From assembly GCA_001028815.1 (NCBI GenBank), contig LDJB01000001.1, positions 62,001 to 126,000 on the forward strand: DNA of 64,000 bases, written 5' to 3'. Made by a program: the position numbers and the translations under genes. The notes under the pieces were generated by a model. It saw nothing but the letters and a program-made list of their open reading frames with translations. It was not told the DNA's origin and searched no databases. Below are positions 9,017 to 17,242 of the stretch, piece by piece. This DNA comes from Peptococcaceae bacterium 1109 (GTDB lineage Bacteria > Bacillota > Limnochordia > Darwinibacteriales > Darwinibacteriaceae). Within the stretch, counting starts at the first letter, position 1, and every line of letters starts with the position of its first letter.

Positions 9017-9718
9017 ATGCCTCTTAGAGACAGCCTCATTGTCCATAATGATCCAAAATCAGTAGGTTCGGAAGCCTTCCGTACCCTCCGCACTAATTTG
9101 CAGTTTACGAGCCCAGACAGGCAGTTGCGGGTGATCTTAGTAACCAGTGCAGCTCCGGGAGAGGGGAAGTCAACGATCTCTTCCAATTTGGCAGTGGCCT
9201 TCAGCCAGGCCGGCCTCAGGACCCTACTCCTAGACTGTGACCTGCGTAAACCCACTGTCCATAAGATCGTGGGCCTGCATAACTCGCCTGGCCTTACTTC
9301 CCTCCTGGTGGGGGAAGTAAAGCGGGAAGATGTTGTGAAAGATGTGGGAGTCCCAAACCTGAGTGTTATTCCCTCCGGGCCTGTCCCGCCCAATCCTGTG
9401 GAGCTCTTGGGTTCGCAAGCGATGCGCAATGTGCTGAACGCGGTGCGGGAAGAGTTTGATATGGTAGTTGTGGATGCCCCGCCCATTGTCGCGGTGACTG
9501 ATGCCGCGGTGCTGTGTCCCTTAGTGGATGGAGTACTGCTCACAGTGGCAGCAGGAGAAGTTCCCAGGGAGCTTGCACAGCATGCCAGGTCCCTGTTGGA
9601 GAATGCTAATGCCAACGTGCTGGGCGTAGTCTTGAACAGGATCAACCCTTCGGCGCAGAAGAACTACCAGTACTACTATTACTATTATTCAGAAGTCGCG
9701 GAGACTAGCGATGATTGA
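9017..9718 (+). CDS. CpsD/CapB-type bacterial tyrosine kinase
   Basis: A 233-residue cytoplasmic BY-kinase that controls polysaccharide assembly by autophosphorylation, activated by the cytoplasmic end of the co-polymerase. Visible motifs are Walker A SAAPGEGKST (Lys51), Walker A' LLLDCDLRKPT, Walker B VVVDAPPI, and a C-terminal tyrosine cluster (NYQYYYYYY, seven Tyr) that is the usual autophosphorylation site. The N-terminal SEAFRTLRTNLQF motif is also standard for interaction between subunits. The next gene overlaps by 8 bp and encodes the phosphatase expected to reverse the tyrosine phosphorylation. Confidence 0.95.
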   Translation: MPLRDSLIVHNDPKSVGSEAFRTLRTNLQFTSPDRQLRVILVTSAAPGEGKSTISSNLAVAFSQAGLRTLLLDCDLRKPTVHKIVGLHNSPGLTSLLVGEVKREDVVKDVGVPNLSVIPSGPVPPNPVELLGSQAMRNVLNAVREEFDMVVVDAPPIVAVTDAAVLCPLVDGVLLTVAAGEVPRELAQHARSLLENANANVLGVVLNRINPSAQKNYQYYYYYYSEVAETSDD

Positions 9719-10469
9719 TCTGCACACACACATTCTTCCAGGTGTTGATGATGGTGCGGAAGACCTAGTTGAAGCCCTTCAGATGGCGGAAGAGGCCGTG
9801 AAGGGCGGTGTCACTGTGGTGGCAGCTACTCCGCACTTTTTCCAGCTGCCTGATTGGGGAAAAATCCAAGCACTGGCAGCTGATCTCCAAACAGAGTTGG
9901 ACCGCGCTGGGATTGGGCTGAAGGTGGTGCCTGGCGGCGAGCTGTTTATGGATATCGAGATTATCGATATGGCGGTAGGCCAAATTCCTACTTACGGGGC
10001 TAACGGCCGCTACTGTCTGGTAGAGTTCCCCCTTCAGCAGGTGCCCCTCTATGTGGAGCAGGTATTTTTCAGTCTGCAGACCAAAGGCATCACACCTATC
10101 ATTGCTCACCCTGAACGCTATCTGGCGGTAGTGAATGATCCCAACCTTGTCCTGCATTGGATCGAGCTAGGATGTGCGGTTCAGATGAACTCAGGGAGTA
10201 TCTTGGGAAGGTTTGGCCAGAAGATCCTGGAGACAGCGAGAATCTTGCTGGAGCACAACATGGTGCATGTTTTGGCCACTGACGGCCACGGCATCCAGCG
10301 AAGGGGAATGAACCTTCCCAAGGCCTTTGCGGCTGTGGAGAAGCTCATTGGAGCGGAGCGGGCACTGCAGCTGGTAAAGGGGAATCCTGAGTTGATCATC
10401 AAGGGAGAACCGATTTCCTTCGCGGAAACCAGGCGCTATAAGAAAAAGAAGCGCTTCTGGATTTTCTGA
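9711..10469 (+). CDS. PHP-family protein-tyrosine phosphatase (CpsB/YwqE type)
   Basis: A 252-residue metal-dependent phosphatase. MIDLHTHILPGVDDG carries the first metal ligands of the PHP domain, followed by ATPHFF, PIIAHPERY (metal-binding His and Glu) and VLATDGHGIQRR (final Asp/His). Family members dephosphorylate the Tyr cluster of the cognate BY-kinase and so allow the phosphorylation cycle needed for polymer export. ATG 9711 overlaps the kinase stop by 8 bp, indicating translational coupling. The C-terminus ends in a basic run (RYKKKKRFWIF). Confidence 0.93.
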   Translation: MIDLHTHILPGVDDGAEDLVEALQMAEEAVKGGVTVVAATPHFFQLPDWGKIQALAADLQTELDRAGIGLKVVPGGELFMDIEIIDMAVGQIPTYGANGRYCLVEFPLQQVPLYVEQVFFSLQTKGITPIIAHPERYLAVVNDPNLVLHWIELGCAVQMNSGSILGRFGQKILETARILLEHNMVHVLATDGHGIQRRGMNLPKAFAAVEKLIGAERALQLVKGNPELIIKGEPISFAETRRYKKKKRFWIF

Positions 10470-10496
10470 AGTGCTAAGATTCTGGGGGGTGTCTCG

Positions 10497-11399
10497 ATGA
10501 GTACGCAAGTTGTAGAGCTTCCCATGGATCAGATCCAGCCAGGGAAGAACATGCGGACTTTCTACAGAGAAGATGGGGTACAGGGATTGGCTGATTCCAT
10601 GGAAGAAGTGGGTCTTTTAGCACCCGTGCTAGTGAGGCAGGTGGGAGATGCCTATGAACTGGTTGCGGGGCGGCGCAGGTTTGAAGCAGCCCGCAAGAAT
10701 GGTTACAAGTCCATTCCTGCCGTGGTTCTGAGCACCGATCTTTCGGTGCGCCAGGTTCAGCTGGTGGAGAACCTGCAGCGAGAAGATCTTAATCCCATAG
10801 ATAAAGCTCACGCTGTGCAGGCCTTTATCGAGGAGGGTAATTTGAGTAAGTCAGAAGCAGCGGCCCGGCTTGGGGTGCCCCGGACAACGCTCACCGACTG
10901 GCTGCAGGTTCTAGATGTTCCTTCGAAGTATCAAGCAGCAGTTATGAGCAACTTCTACGGCGGGAAATCCGCCCTCACCGCTTCCCACATTACTTTGGCC
11001 AAGCGTTTTGCCCAGAAGGTAAACAGCCCTCATATGTTGGAAGTTATCCTGGACGGGGTGATCGACTATGGCTTAAGCCGGGCTGAAACCAAGCGGGTGA
11101 TAGATATGATGCTCCGGTCCCGCGATCTCAGCCTGGAAAATGCGGTGCATATGGTCCGCCGCAAACCGCGGCAGACAGCAGCCCGGCGGGGAGAGCCTGG
11201 GGAGTGGCGGGTTCAGGATGTGGTGGCCAGCCTCTCTCAATCAGGAGACTATTTGGTTAAATGTGATCCACAGAAAGTGCTCAACTTGAACGACATGGAA
11301 AAGCGGGAGCTCCTGCGAATCTCCCGGGCTTTAATGTATCTTCTCCAAGATGTGACGGCCCAGATCGAAGATGGAGACAAGCATACAAACATCGGATAA
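10497..11399 (+). CDS. Orphan ParB/Noc-family DNA-binding protein
   Basis: A 300-residue ParB-like protein. Residues 1-100 form the ParB/Srx CTPase-type domain, with LAPVLVRQ, AGRRRFEAA (equivalent of GERRxRA) and VENLQREDLNPID. A helix-turn-helix follows (about 115-150, SKSEAAARLGVPRTTLTDWL), then a C-terminal dimerisation-like region. Canonical ParB sits beside ParA in the parAB/rsmG region; here no ParA is adjacent, and the neighbours are the export operon (27 bp upstream) and small hypothetical genes. It could be a Noc-like nucleoid-occlusion factor, a second ParB, or a regulator. ATG 10497 has a G-rich Shine-Dalgarno about 6 bp upstream. Confidence 0.8.
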   Translation: MSTQVVELPMDQIQPGKNMRTFYREDGVQGLADSMEEVGLLAPVLVRQVGDAYELVAGRRRFEAARKNGYKSIPAVVLSTDLSVRQVQLVENLQREDLNPIDKAHAVQAFIEEGNLSKSEAAARLGVPRTTLTDWLQVLDVPSKYQAAVMSNFYGGKSALTASHITLAKRFAQKVNSPHMLEVILDGVIDYGLSRAETKRVIDMMLRSRDLSLENAVHMVRRKPRQTAARRGEPGEWRVQDVVASLSQSGDYLVKCDPQKVLNLNDMEKRELLRISRALMYLLQDVTAQIEDGDKHTNIG

Positions 11400-11431
11400 C
11401 TCGTATATTAAGCCTGGGAGGTGATGCCCAG

Positions 11432-11569
11432 GTGATTATGTGCAGTTATGCCGTGGAATGCCGTGATGCAAGCGGTCAATTCCAGTACTACTGTGCCCGC
11501 TTTATGCGGCGGATGGACCTGGATCAGGTAGAACACTGCCGCACTTGCAAAGAGTATATGCGCTTCTAG
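11432..11569 (+). CDS. Small cysteine-rich protein, 45 residues
   Basis: A short frame preceded by a strong GGGAGGTGAT site. GTG 11432 has good spacing (about 6 bp); ATG 11438 is an alternative. The product has five Cys in the order C4, C10, C21, C36, C39; HCRTCKEY near the end looks like half of a zinc knuckle. No membrane segment is apparent. It lies 32 bp after the parB-like gene and ends shortly before the VanZ gene, so it is probably co-transcribed. Function unknown. Confidence 0.5.
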   Translation: MIMCSYAVECRDASGQFQYYCARFMRRMDLDQVEHCRTCKEYMRF

Positions 11570-11598
11570 GCCTAATTCAGGTGAGGGGATTGGCGTAT

Positions 11599-12048
11599 GT
11601 GGTTCGTTGGTTTTTGGTAGCTCTATATGCGTTCAGTGTGTTGTCGTTTACCACCGCGCACAGTTCAGGCGCGGGGTACATGGGAAGGCTCCTTAGGGAG
11701 TGGTTTCCTCACCTGACTGGTGGGCAGATCCAAGCTTTGGTTTACTGGACCCGCAAGGCTGGGCACGTGCTGGCCTATGGGGTCCTGACTTTATTAATCA
11801 TCTATGCCAGCAAAGCTACGCCGCGCCTGAAGAAGGGAGCTCTCTTGTGGGGCGCAGCGGGTGCTTTTGTCGTGGCGGTGGCAGATGAGTACCTGCAGAT
11901 AGGGCTTGAACACCGCTCCGGCTCACTGCAGGACGTGGTGATTGACTGTGCAGGCATTGCCTTGGCTCTGCTTGCGGTAGGTGTAGTTCGCAGCAGGAAA
12001 AGAAGTCCAAATGGGAGGGACAAGGATGCTCAGAACCAATCGGGATAA
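11599..12048 (+). CDS. VanZ-family membrane protein
   Basis: About 149 residues with four hydrophobic segments: FLVALYAFSVLSF, a middle pair around HVLAYGVLTLLIIYA and LLWGAAGAFVVAVA, and IALALLAVGVV. The VanZ signature is present: ARKAGH-type helix (TRKAGHVLAYG) followed by ADEYLQIGLEHRSGSLQDVVID. VanZ of enterococci gives low-level teicoplanin resistance; most homologues have no defined role at the cell envelope. I prefer GTG 11599 with GAGGGG upstream; TTG 11590 or GTG 11581 are possible. Its 3' end overlaps the DUF4438 gene by 23 bp. Confidence 0.78.
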   Translation: MVRWFLVALYAFSVLSFTTAHSSGAGYMGRLLREWFPHLTGGQIQALVYWTRKAGHVLAYGVLTLLIIYASKATPRLKKGALLWGAAGAFVVAVADEYLQIGLEHRSGSLQDVVIDCAGIALALLAVGVVRSRKRSPNGRDKDAQNQSG

Positions 12049-12910
12049 GTTGGTGTGTCTATCAGTGATGGGGATGGTGGCGCCGCCCCTCAGGTCTACC
12101 CCTTACCGGATCGACCGGGATGGCGTCCCCTTTGTTTTGCCTGGCACAGGGGGTATCGCTTACAATGTTAAGATCGGTGACCCAGCTTTTGGTTGGGCCG
12201 GGGATCATATTGAGCCAGGGGTATCCACCGCGGCGGTTTTGGATAAACGGACTGATCCGAAGAATCAGGCGTACAACGTCCTCTCCTGCATCGGCAATAC
12301 TGCGGTAGTAGTCTCAGGCGATGCAAAGGGAGCTAAGGGGTATGTGACTGGCATCCACGGCGGGATTGAACACGTCCTCATCGATTTTGCTGATGAGGAT
12401 CTGGAGAAACTCTGCAATGAAGATAAGATTCAGATACGCGCGGTAGGCCAAGGGCTTCGGCTCTTAGATTACCCTGGCATTACTGTCCTAAACCTGGATC
12501 CTGATTTACTTGACAAGCTGGAGATCGAGGAACATGAAGGCAAGCTAGTAGTGCCGGTGGCTGCCAAGGTTCCCGCGAAGTTCATGGGCTCGGGCCTGGG
12601 TGCTGCAAGCGCCGCCTCGGGCGACTATGATATCACCACATCTGATCAGGAAGAGCTCCACGAGCTCGGCCTTGACCAGCTGAAGTTCGGCGACATCGTT
12701 GCCTTAGAAGACTGCGACAACCGCTTTGGGAGAAGTTACCGTAGGGGAGCAGTGAGCATTGGCGTGGTTGTCCACTCTGACTGCCTTCTCGCGGGCCACG
12801 GCCCAGGGGTGACTACCCTCTTCTCCGCTGTGGATGGTTCCTTAGCTTTCAGAGAAGATAAACAAGCGAACATTGGGCGGATGCTGGGCATCGGCCGCTA
12901 TCGAAGCTAA
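12026..12910 (+). CDS. DUF4438 family protein
   Basis: A 294-residue soluble protein recognisable as DUF4438, a family known from Thermotogae and Firmicutes with structures but no settled function. Conserved-looking stretches are VSTAAVLDKRTDP, GKGYVTG-type KGAKGYVTGIHGGIEHVLIDF, and RGAVSIGVVVHSDC near the C-terminus. ATG 12026 is chosen because GGGAGG lies 7 bp upstream; an in-frame ATG at 12011 has no such site. It overlaps the VanZ gene by 23 bp and is the last gene of this unit. Confidence 0.8.
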   Translation: MLRTNRDKLVCLSVMGMVAPPLRSTPYRIDRDGVPFVLPGTGGIAYNVKIGDPAFGWAGDHIEPGVSTAAVLDKRTDPKNQAYNVLSCIGNTAVVVSGDAKGAKGYVTGIHGGIEHVLIDFADEDLEKLCNEDKIQIRAVGQGLRLLDYPGITVLNLDPDLLDKLEIEEHEGKLVVPVAAKVPAKFMGSGLGAASAASGDYDITTSDQEELHELGLDQLKFGDIVALEDCDNRFGRSYRRGAVSIGVVVHSDCLLAGHGPGVTTLFSAVDGSLAFREDKQANIGRMLGIGRYRS

Positions 12911-12941
12911 AAAAAGACCCCTCGGGGTCTTTTTTTTTTTT
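12911..12941. terminator. Bidirectional terminator between DUF4438 gene and thiI
   Basis: AGACCC and GGGTCT pair around the tetraloop CTCG. An A run precedes the stem and twelve T follow it, so it can end transcription from both convergent genes. It touches the thiI stop codon. Confidence 0.93.
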
Positions 12942-14094
12942 ACACTTCCAGGTATTCAGTCCTGGCAACCGCTTCTTCCACCAATCCTGCAACGTCCAGG
13001 TGGCTCTCAGCTTCCAAAGCTTGCTCCACCGTGGGCCGGGTGGCGGGGTTTTTCGGAACAAACACAGTACAGCAGTCATCATAGGGGAGGATGGATGTTT
13101 CGTACGTTCCGATCCGGCGTGCGATTTCCACGATCTCCGATTTGTCCATCCCGATAAGGGGCCTGTAGATGGGCATGTTTGTCACTGCGTTGATGGTGAA
13201 GATGCTTTCCATTGTTTGGCTGGCCACCTGGCCCAAGCTGTCCCCTGTGATGAGGGCGTAGGCGTTTTTCTCTTTGGCTAGTTCTGTCCCGATGCGCATC
13301 ATGAACCGGCGCATAAGGGTGATCCTGAGGCTAGGGAAGGGCACTCCCTGGATAGCCTTTTGAATCTCTGTAAAATGGCAGATCCACAGAGGGAACTTGC
13401 GGGTACCAGTGTACTGGCCAAGGATACGCCCGAGCTCAACTGCTTTCTCTTTCGAGCGCTCAGTGGTGAAGGGATATGAGTGGAAATGAAGCCCTTCCAC
13501 TGCTACCCCGCGCTTTAGGGAAAGGAAACCGGCCACAGGGCTATCGATCCCTCCAGAGAGGAGGAGGAGCCCCTTGCCGGACACTCCTGCGGGCAGTCCG
13601 CCTAGGCCAGGGACGATTTGGCTGTAAAGATACGCCCCTTCCCGGCGGATCTCCACGTTGAGGGTTACATCAGGAGTGTGCACATCCACTCTCAAGCCAG
13701 GGACTGAGCGGAGCACATGCCCTCCAAGCATCTGGCTCAGCTCAGGGCTGCTCATGGGGAAGTTCTTGTTCGGGCGGCGAGTCTCCACTTTGAAGGTCTT
13801 GGCCTTAGTGTCTTCCATTACTCGCACAGCGGCTTCCTCAATGGCTTCCAGGTCAAGCTCTGTCCTGAGGACAGGTGAAACGGACACGATCCCGAACACT
13901 TTCCCAAGTCGCGCGGCAGCTTCCTGCCAATTCTCTGTCTCAATGTACAGCCTGCCAAAGGTTTTGGAAATGCTTTGTATTGAAAGTCCTTCCAGGGCCG
14001 CATTGATGTTCCTAATTAAGAGGTCTTCAAACATCTTGCGGTTGCGCCCCTTGAGGCTGATTTCTCCATATCTAACAAGCAGTAAGTGGTACAC
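12940..14094 (-). CDS. thiI: tRNA 4-thiouridine synthase ThiI
   Basis: 384 residues. The enzyme adenylates U8 of tRNA and, with persulfide sulfur from a cysteine desulfurase, forms 4-thiouridine; it may also feed sulfur to thiamine thiazole synthesis. It opens with the ferredoxin-like domain (LLVRYGEISLKGRNR), then a THUMP domain (about 60-165), then the PP-loop ATPase motif LLLSGGIDSPVAGF (about 180-193). GDSLGQVASQT is also family-typical. The length matches forms without the C-terminal rhodanese domain, as in Bacillus. The start is GTG 14094 with AAGGAG just upstream. It lies 11 bp after the desulfurase gene, the pairing seen as nifZ-thiI in B. subtilis. Confidence 0.96.
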   Translation of the reverse strand: MYHLLLVRYGEISLKGRNRKMFEDLLIRNINAALEGLSIQSISKTFGRLYIETENWQEAAARLGKVFGIVSVSPVLRTELDLEAIEEAAVRVMEDTKAKTFKVETRRPNKNFPMSSPELSQMLGGHVLRSVPGLRVDVHTPDVTLNVEIRREGAYLYSQIVPGLGGLPAGVSGKGLLLLSGGIDSPVAGFLSLKRGVAVEGLHFHSYPFTTERSKEKAVELGRILGQYTGTRKFPLWICHFTEIQKAIQGVPFPSLRITLMRRFMMRIGTELAKEKNAYALITGDSLGQVASQTMESIFTINAVTNMPIYRPLIGMDKSEIVEIARRIGTYETSILPYDDCCTVFVPKNPATRPTVEQALEAESHLDVAGLVEEAVARTEYLEV

Positions 14095-14105
14095 AGCAAA
14101 ACTCC

Positions 14106-15275
14106 TTACCTGTAAATTTGACGGATTTCCCCTACAGTCTCTGCCAAGGCATCAGCCGCGTAAGCCATGTCATCTAGGCTGAGATCCGGCGCTAAGCTGA
14201 GCCGGATAGAACTGAGGATCTCATCTGAGTTTAGCCCGCAGGCCTCCAGAACGTGAGAGCGGCCTTTACTCTTGGATGAACAGGCTGCCCCCATGGCTGC
14301 GTAGATGCGCTTTTGTTCCAAGAAGTGGATCAGGACCTCACCGCGAATGCCCGCAAAGCGCACATTTAGAATGTGAGGAGCCCCGTCTCGAGGGCTGTTC
14401 ACTGCCGCATCAGGAATGGACATCAGGCGTTCCAGAAGGGCTTCACGGAGTCTGTGCATGTGGGCCGCATTGGCGTTGAGGTTCTCTAAGGCTAGGGTTA
14501 CTGCCTTGGTTAAGCCAACGATCCCAGGGACGTTTTCTGTTCCTGGGCGCAGCCCCCGTTCCTGGCCGCCGCCGTACATAATGGGCCTTAAGGGGGTGCC
14601 CCGCTTAACGTAAAGCAGGCCAACACCTTTCGGGCCCCCGATTTTATGGGCGCTGAAAGTCGCCATGTGGCAGCCTAGAGCAGCGATGTCCACAGGAATC
14701 TTCCCCAAGGCTTGCACTGCATCGCAGTGGAGGATGATAGGGTTTTGCCTCCCGTTGTTTGCATCCTGGATAATCCTACTGATTTCCCTGTATGGCATGA
14801 TGGTGCCTAGTTCGTTGTTGACCAGCATTATGCTGACCATACGGGTCTCTGGCCGGAGAGATTCCTTGAGGCTTTCAGGGTCAATCCGGCCTGCCTTATC
14901 TACTGGGAGGTAAGTAGCCTTCCAGCCGAGAGTCTCCAGGTAACGCACTACGTGGAGCACCGCGGGGTGTTCCACTGCGGTAGTAATAATATGCCCGGGG
15001 TTCTTCCGGAGATGTGGAATTGCAGCCATCCCCTGAATGGCGATATTGTTCGCCTCTGTGCCGCTGGCAGTGAAGTACAGCTCATTGGGGGATACTCCCA
15101 GAAGCTCCCCCAGGGTGCGCCGGGCATGGTTTAGCGTCTTTTCCGCGGCTACGCCCCGCATGTGCGGCGATGAAGGATTACCGTACTGCACTGACCAATA
15201 CGGTTCCATCGCTTGGGCCACTTCTTCTAAAACTGGCGTTGTGGCACTGTTGTCCAGGTATATCTCACGCTGCAT
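14106..15275 (-). CDS. Cysteine desulfurase (NifS/IscS family)
   Basis: 389-residue PLP enzyme that releases sulfur from cysteine as an enzyme-bound persulfide. It begins IYLDNSATTPVLEEV. TFSAHKIGGPKGVG holds the PLP lysine, ASGTEANNIAIQG the cofactor phosphate region, and MGAACSSKSKG the catalytic Cys loop. AGGAGG lies 9 bp before ATG 15275. Its immediate partner is thiI, so the likely job is sulfur supply for tRNA 4-thiouridine, as with the NifZ desulfurase of B. subtilis. A general IscS role in Fe-S assembly cannot be excluded; no iscU or iscR is adjacent. Confidence 0.93.
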   Translation of the reverse strand: MQREIYLDNSATTPVLEEVAQAMEPYWSVQYGNPSSPHMRGVAAEKTLNHARRTLGELLGVSPNELYFTASGTEANNIAIQGMAAIPHLRKNPGHIITTAVEHPAVLHVVRYLETLGWKATYLPVDKAGRIDPESLKESLRPETRMVSIMLVNNELGTIMPYREISRIIQDANNGRQNPIILHCDAVQALGKIPVDIAALGCHMATFSAHKIGGPKGVGLLYVKRGTPLRPIMYGGGQERGLRPGTENVPGIVGLTKAVTLALENLNANAAHMHRLREALLERLMSIPDAAVNSPRDGAPHILNVRFAGIRGEVLIHFLEQKRIYAAMGAACSSKSKGRSHVLEACGLNSDEILSSIRLSLAPDLSLDDMAYAADALAETVGEIRQIYR

Positions 15276-15372
15276 GTCCTGCAGCCTCCTCTAGCGTGGG
15301 CTAATCGTATTTTCATTCTAGTATTCGCCTGGAATCTCCTCTTTTTCTAAAAACAGCTGGTCTAAATGATGG

Positions 15373-15387
15373 TATAATGAGTATAAT
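15373..15387 (+). promoter_or_regulatory. Tandem TATAAT -10 elements before the ABC operon
   Basis: Two perfect TATAAT hexamers at 15373-15378 and 15382-15387, 3 bp apart, lie 25-39 bp before the permease ATG. Neither has a recognisable -35 at 17 bp. Confidence 0.55.
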
Positions 15388-15411
15388 GGAGAACTGTGGG
15401 GAGATGCTGCC

Positions 15412-16566
15412 ATGGGCACATGGTATTGGTTTGTCGCAGTCAGGCAGCTGAGGTTCTACTGGAAGCAGACCCTCGGCAGTATCCTGGGGATATCCGCGGC
15501 CATCACCGCTCTCATGGTCGTGCTCTCCTTTGCGCAAGGAATTCACGACTTTTTCGGCGAACGTATTCTACTGCTGGCTCCACACCTGACCATCGAGGCG
15601 GGTATCAACGCTTATGTGGAAGAAGACTATACTGAGGAGATTTTGCAGGTGCCAGGAGTGTTGGCTGCCGCTCCCTACCTCCAGTTTCCTGGTCTGGTAC
15701 AAAAGGGTTTGGCCGCGGAACCAGTGACGGTCAAGGCCGTGGACTGGGAAGCGGAGGAGAAGCTGCTCCGGATGAGCAGTCTGTTAGAACGGGGAGATTG
15801 GAACCAAGTTCTTCAGGGTGAGGGCGTTGTCCTCGGTGCCGAGCTGGCCCGCTTGCTTGGAGTGGGTATCGGGGACGGAGTGGTGGTCGTGTCCCCCAGC
15901 CGTTCACTGCCCATGATGGTAGATGGGGTGTTTTACACAGGGTATTACGGCGCTGATGCTGGCCTTGTCATTGTGGGGCTGGCTGTAGGCCAGTATCTGA
16001 TGGATACTACAGGAGTGTCGGGATACGGTGTGCGGGTGGAGGACTTCGCCCAGGCTGATTTATACATAGAACCTCTCCAAGATGCGGCCGGTATGTGGGT
16101 AAGGCCTTGGTATACCAAGGAGCAAGGGCTTTTCATCTCCATGGAAGTGCAGCGCACTGTTTTGATCTGGGTTTTGGTGTTTACATTGCTCGTAAGTGCT
16201 CTAGGAATTATGAATGTGTACTTTCTCAGAGCCTGGGCTCAGCAGCGCAGTGTAGGGATTCTGCGGGCCCTTGGGGCTTCACCCCGCCAGATTGCAAGCT
16301 TGTTTTTGATCCAGGGTTTGACCAGCGGCCTTGTGGGCGGTGCATTGGGCATATTAGCCGCCCGGGGAGCAGTTTGGGGTTTGAGCCGCCTTACCATCCG
16401 TCTACCTCAGGTTTTCTACTTGGAACGGCTGCCCATCGGCTGGGCGCAAGGAGACAGCTGGTGGGTCTTAAGCGCAGCAGTCTTAACTGGCTTGCTTGCG
16501 GTCATCCTGCCTGCCCTGCGTATGACCAAGGTCGATCCTGTGGAGGTGGTGCGCCGTGTCAGCTAG
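15412..16566 (+). CDS. ABC transporter permease, MacB/LolCE (FtsX-fold) type
   Basis: 384 residues. TM1 follows a basic amphipathic start (about 15-40). A ~200-residue extracytoplasmic domain is next, containing LTIEAGINAYVEEDYTEEILQVPGV and GVVLGAELARLLGVGIGD, both typical of MacB periplasmic cores. Three further TMs (about 245-270, 290-325, 345-372) bracket the cytoplasmic coupling segment WAQQRSVGILRALGASPRQI. Such permeases are mechanotransmission proteins that extract lipoproteins or export peptides rather than transporting through a channel. The ATPase gene overlaps by 11 bp and a lipoprotein gene follows, which favours a lipoprotein-handling (Lol-like) job. GGGGAG precedes ATG 15412. 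Confidence 0.85.
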   Translation: MGTWYWFVAVRQLRFYWKQTLGSILGISAAITALMVVLSFAQGIHDFFGERILLLAPHLTIEAGINAYVEEDYTEEILQVPGVLAAAPYLQFPGLVQKGLAAEPVTVKAVDWEAEEKLLRMSSLLERGDWNQVLQGEGVVLGAELARLLGVGIGDGVVVVSPSRSLPMMVDGVFYTGYYGADAGLVIVGLAVGQYLMDTTGVSGYGVRVEDFAQADLYIEPLQDAAGMWVRPWYTKEQGLFISMEVQRTVLIWVLVFTLLVSALGIMNVYFLRAWAQQRSVGILRALGASPRQIASLFLIQGLTSGLVGGALGILAARGAVWGLSRLTIRLPQVFYLERLPIGWAQGDSWWVLSAAVLTGLLAVILPALRMTKVDPVEVVRRVS

Positions 16567-17242
16567 GGTGGTGTCCCTCCAAGGAGTGAGCAAAGACTAC
16601 GGCGAGACACCGGTGCTTACGGATATTACATGGAGTATCTCTTCCGGCGCCCGCTATGTGGTTTTGGGCAGTTCGGGCTCGGGGAAGACAACCCTTCTAT
16701 CCATGCTTGGCCTACTCCTCCGCCCCAGTGCAGGTAAGGTTGTTGTGCACGGAGAAGATGTCTGGCAGTGGCCCGAGAAGCAGCGGGCTGCGTGGCGCAC
16801 TGCACATCTGGGCTATGTGTGGCAAGACGCAGGCCTTTTACCTGAGCTTACGCTTTTGGAGAACGTCAACCTGCCCCTGCATATCCGGGGTGTGCCTCGA
16901 AGCCAGTGGAACGGGCGAGACCTTCTCGAAAGAGTTGGCTTGGGAAAGCGGCTATCTGCCTATCCTCATGAAGTAAGCGGTGGAGAAGGGCAGAGAGCTG
17001 GGCTTGCTAGAGCCCTAGCAGGTTCGCCAAAGCTGGTGCTAGCTGATGAGCCCACCGGCAGTTTGCAGCGGAAGCAAAGTGAAGCCGTTTGTGAGCTGTT
17101 CTTGGAGCTCCAGGCCGAGCTGCAGTTTGGGTTCGTTGTAGCAACGCACAATGAGGCGTTGCTGAGGTACTTAGATGCTGAACCGCTGTGGATCTTTGAT
17201 GGGAGACTGCACAACAAACCGCCGAGGGAGGAAATGTTATGA
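16556..17242 (+). CDS. ABC transporter ATP-binding protein, LolD/MacB type
   Basis: 228-residue nucleotide-binding subunit. Walker A GSSGSGKTT, a Q-loop at VWQDAGLLPELTLLENV, signature VSGGEGQRAGLARAL, Walker B LVLADEPTGSL and the switch His in ATHNEALL are all present. The EPTGSL form and the L-x-E-N-V segment are typical of the LolD/FtsE/MacB group. GTG 16556 overlaps the permease gene and has GGAGG about 9 bp upstream. The stop overlaps the following lipoprotein start (ATGA), so permease, ATPase and lipoprotein are probably made together. Confidence 0.92.
   Translation: MSARVVSLQGVSKDYGETPVLTDITWSISSGARYVVLGSSGSGKTTLLSMLGLLLRPSAGKVVVHGEDVWQWPEKQRAAWRTAHLGYVWQDAGLLPELTLLENVNLPLHIRGVPRSQWNGRDLLERVGLGKRLSAYPHEVSGGEGQRAGLARALAGSPKLVLADEPTGSLQRKQSEAVCELFLELQAELQFGFVVATHNEALLRYLDAEPLWIFDGRLHNKPPREEML

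Noticed and set aside
8890..9645. A 251-codon antisense frame over the tyrosine kinase gene
   Set aside because: The plus strand encodes an unmistakable BY-kinase; the antisense product is Ser/Thr/Arg-rich, as is typical of shadow frames.
10497..11399. ParB taken as a sign of an integrated plasmid
   Set aside because: All neighbours are chromosomal housekeeping or envelope genes, and there is no integrase, replication gene or att-like repeat.
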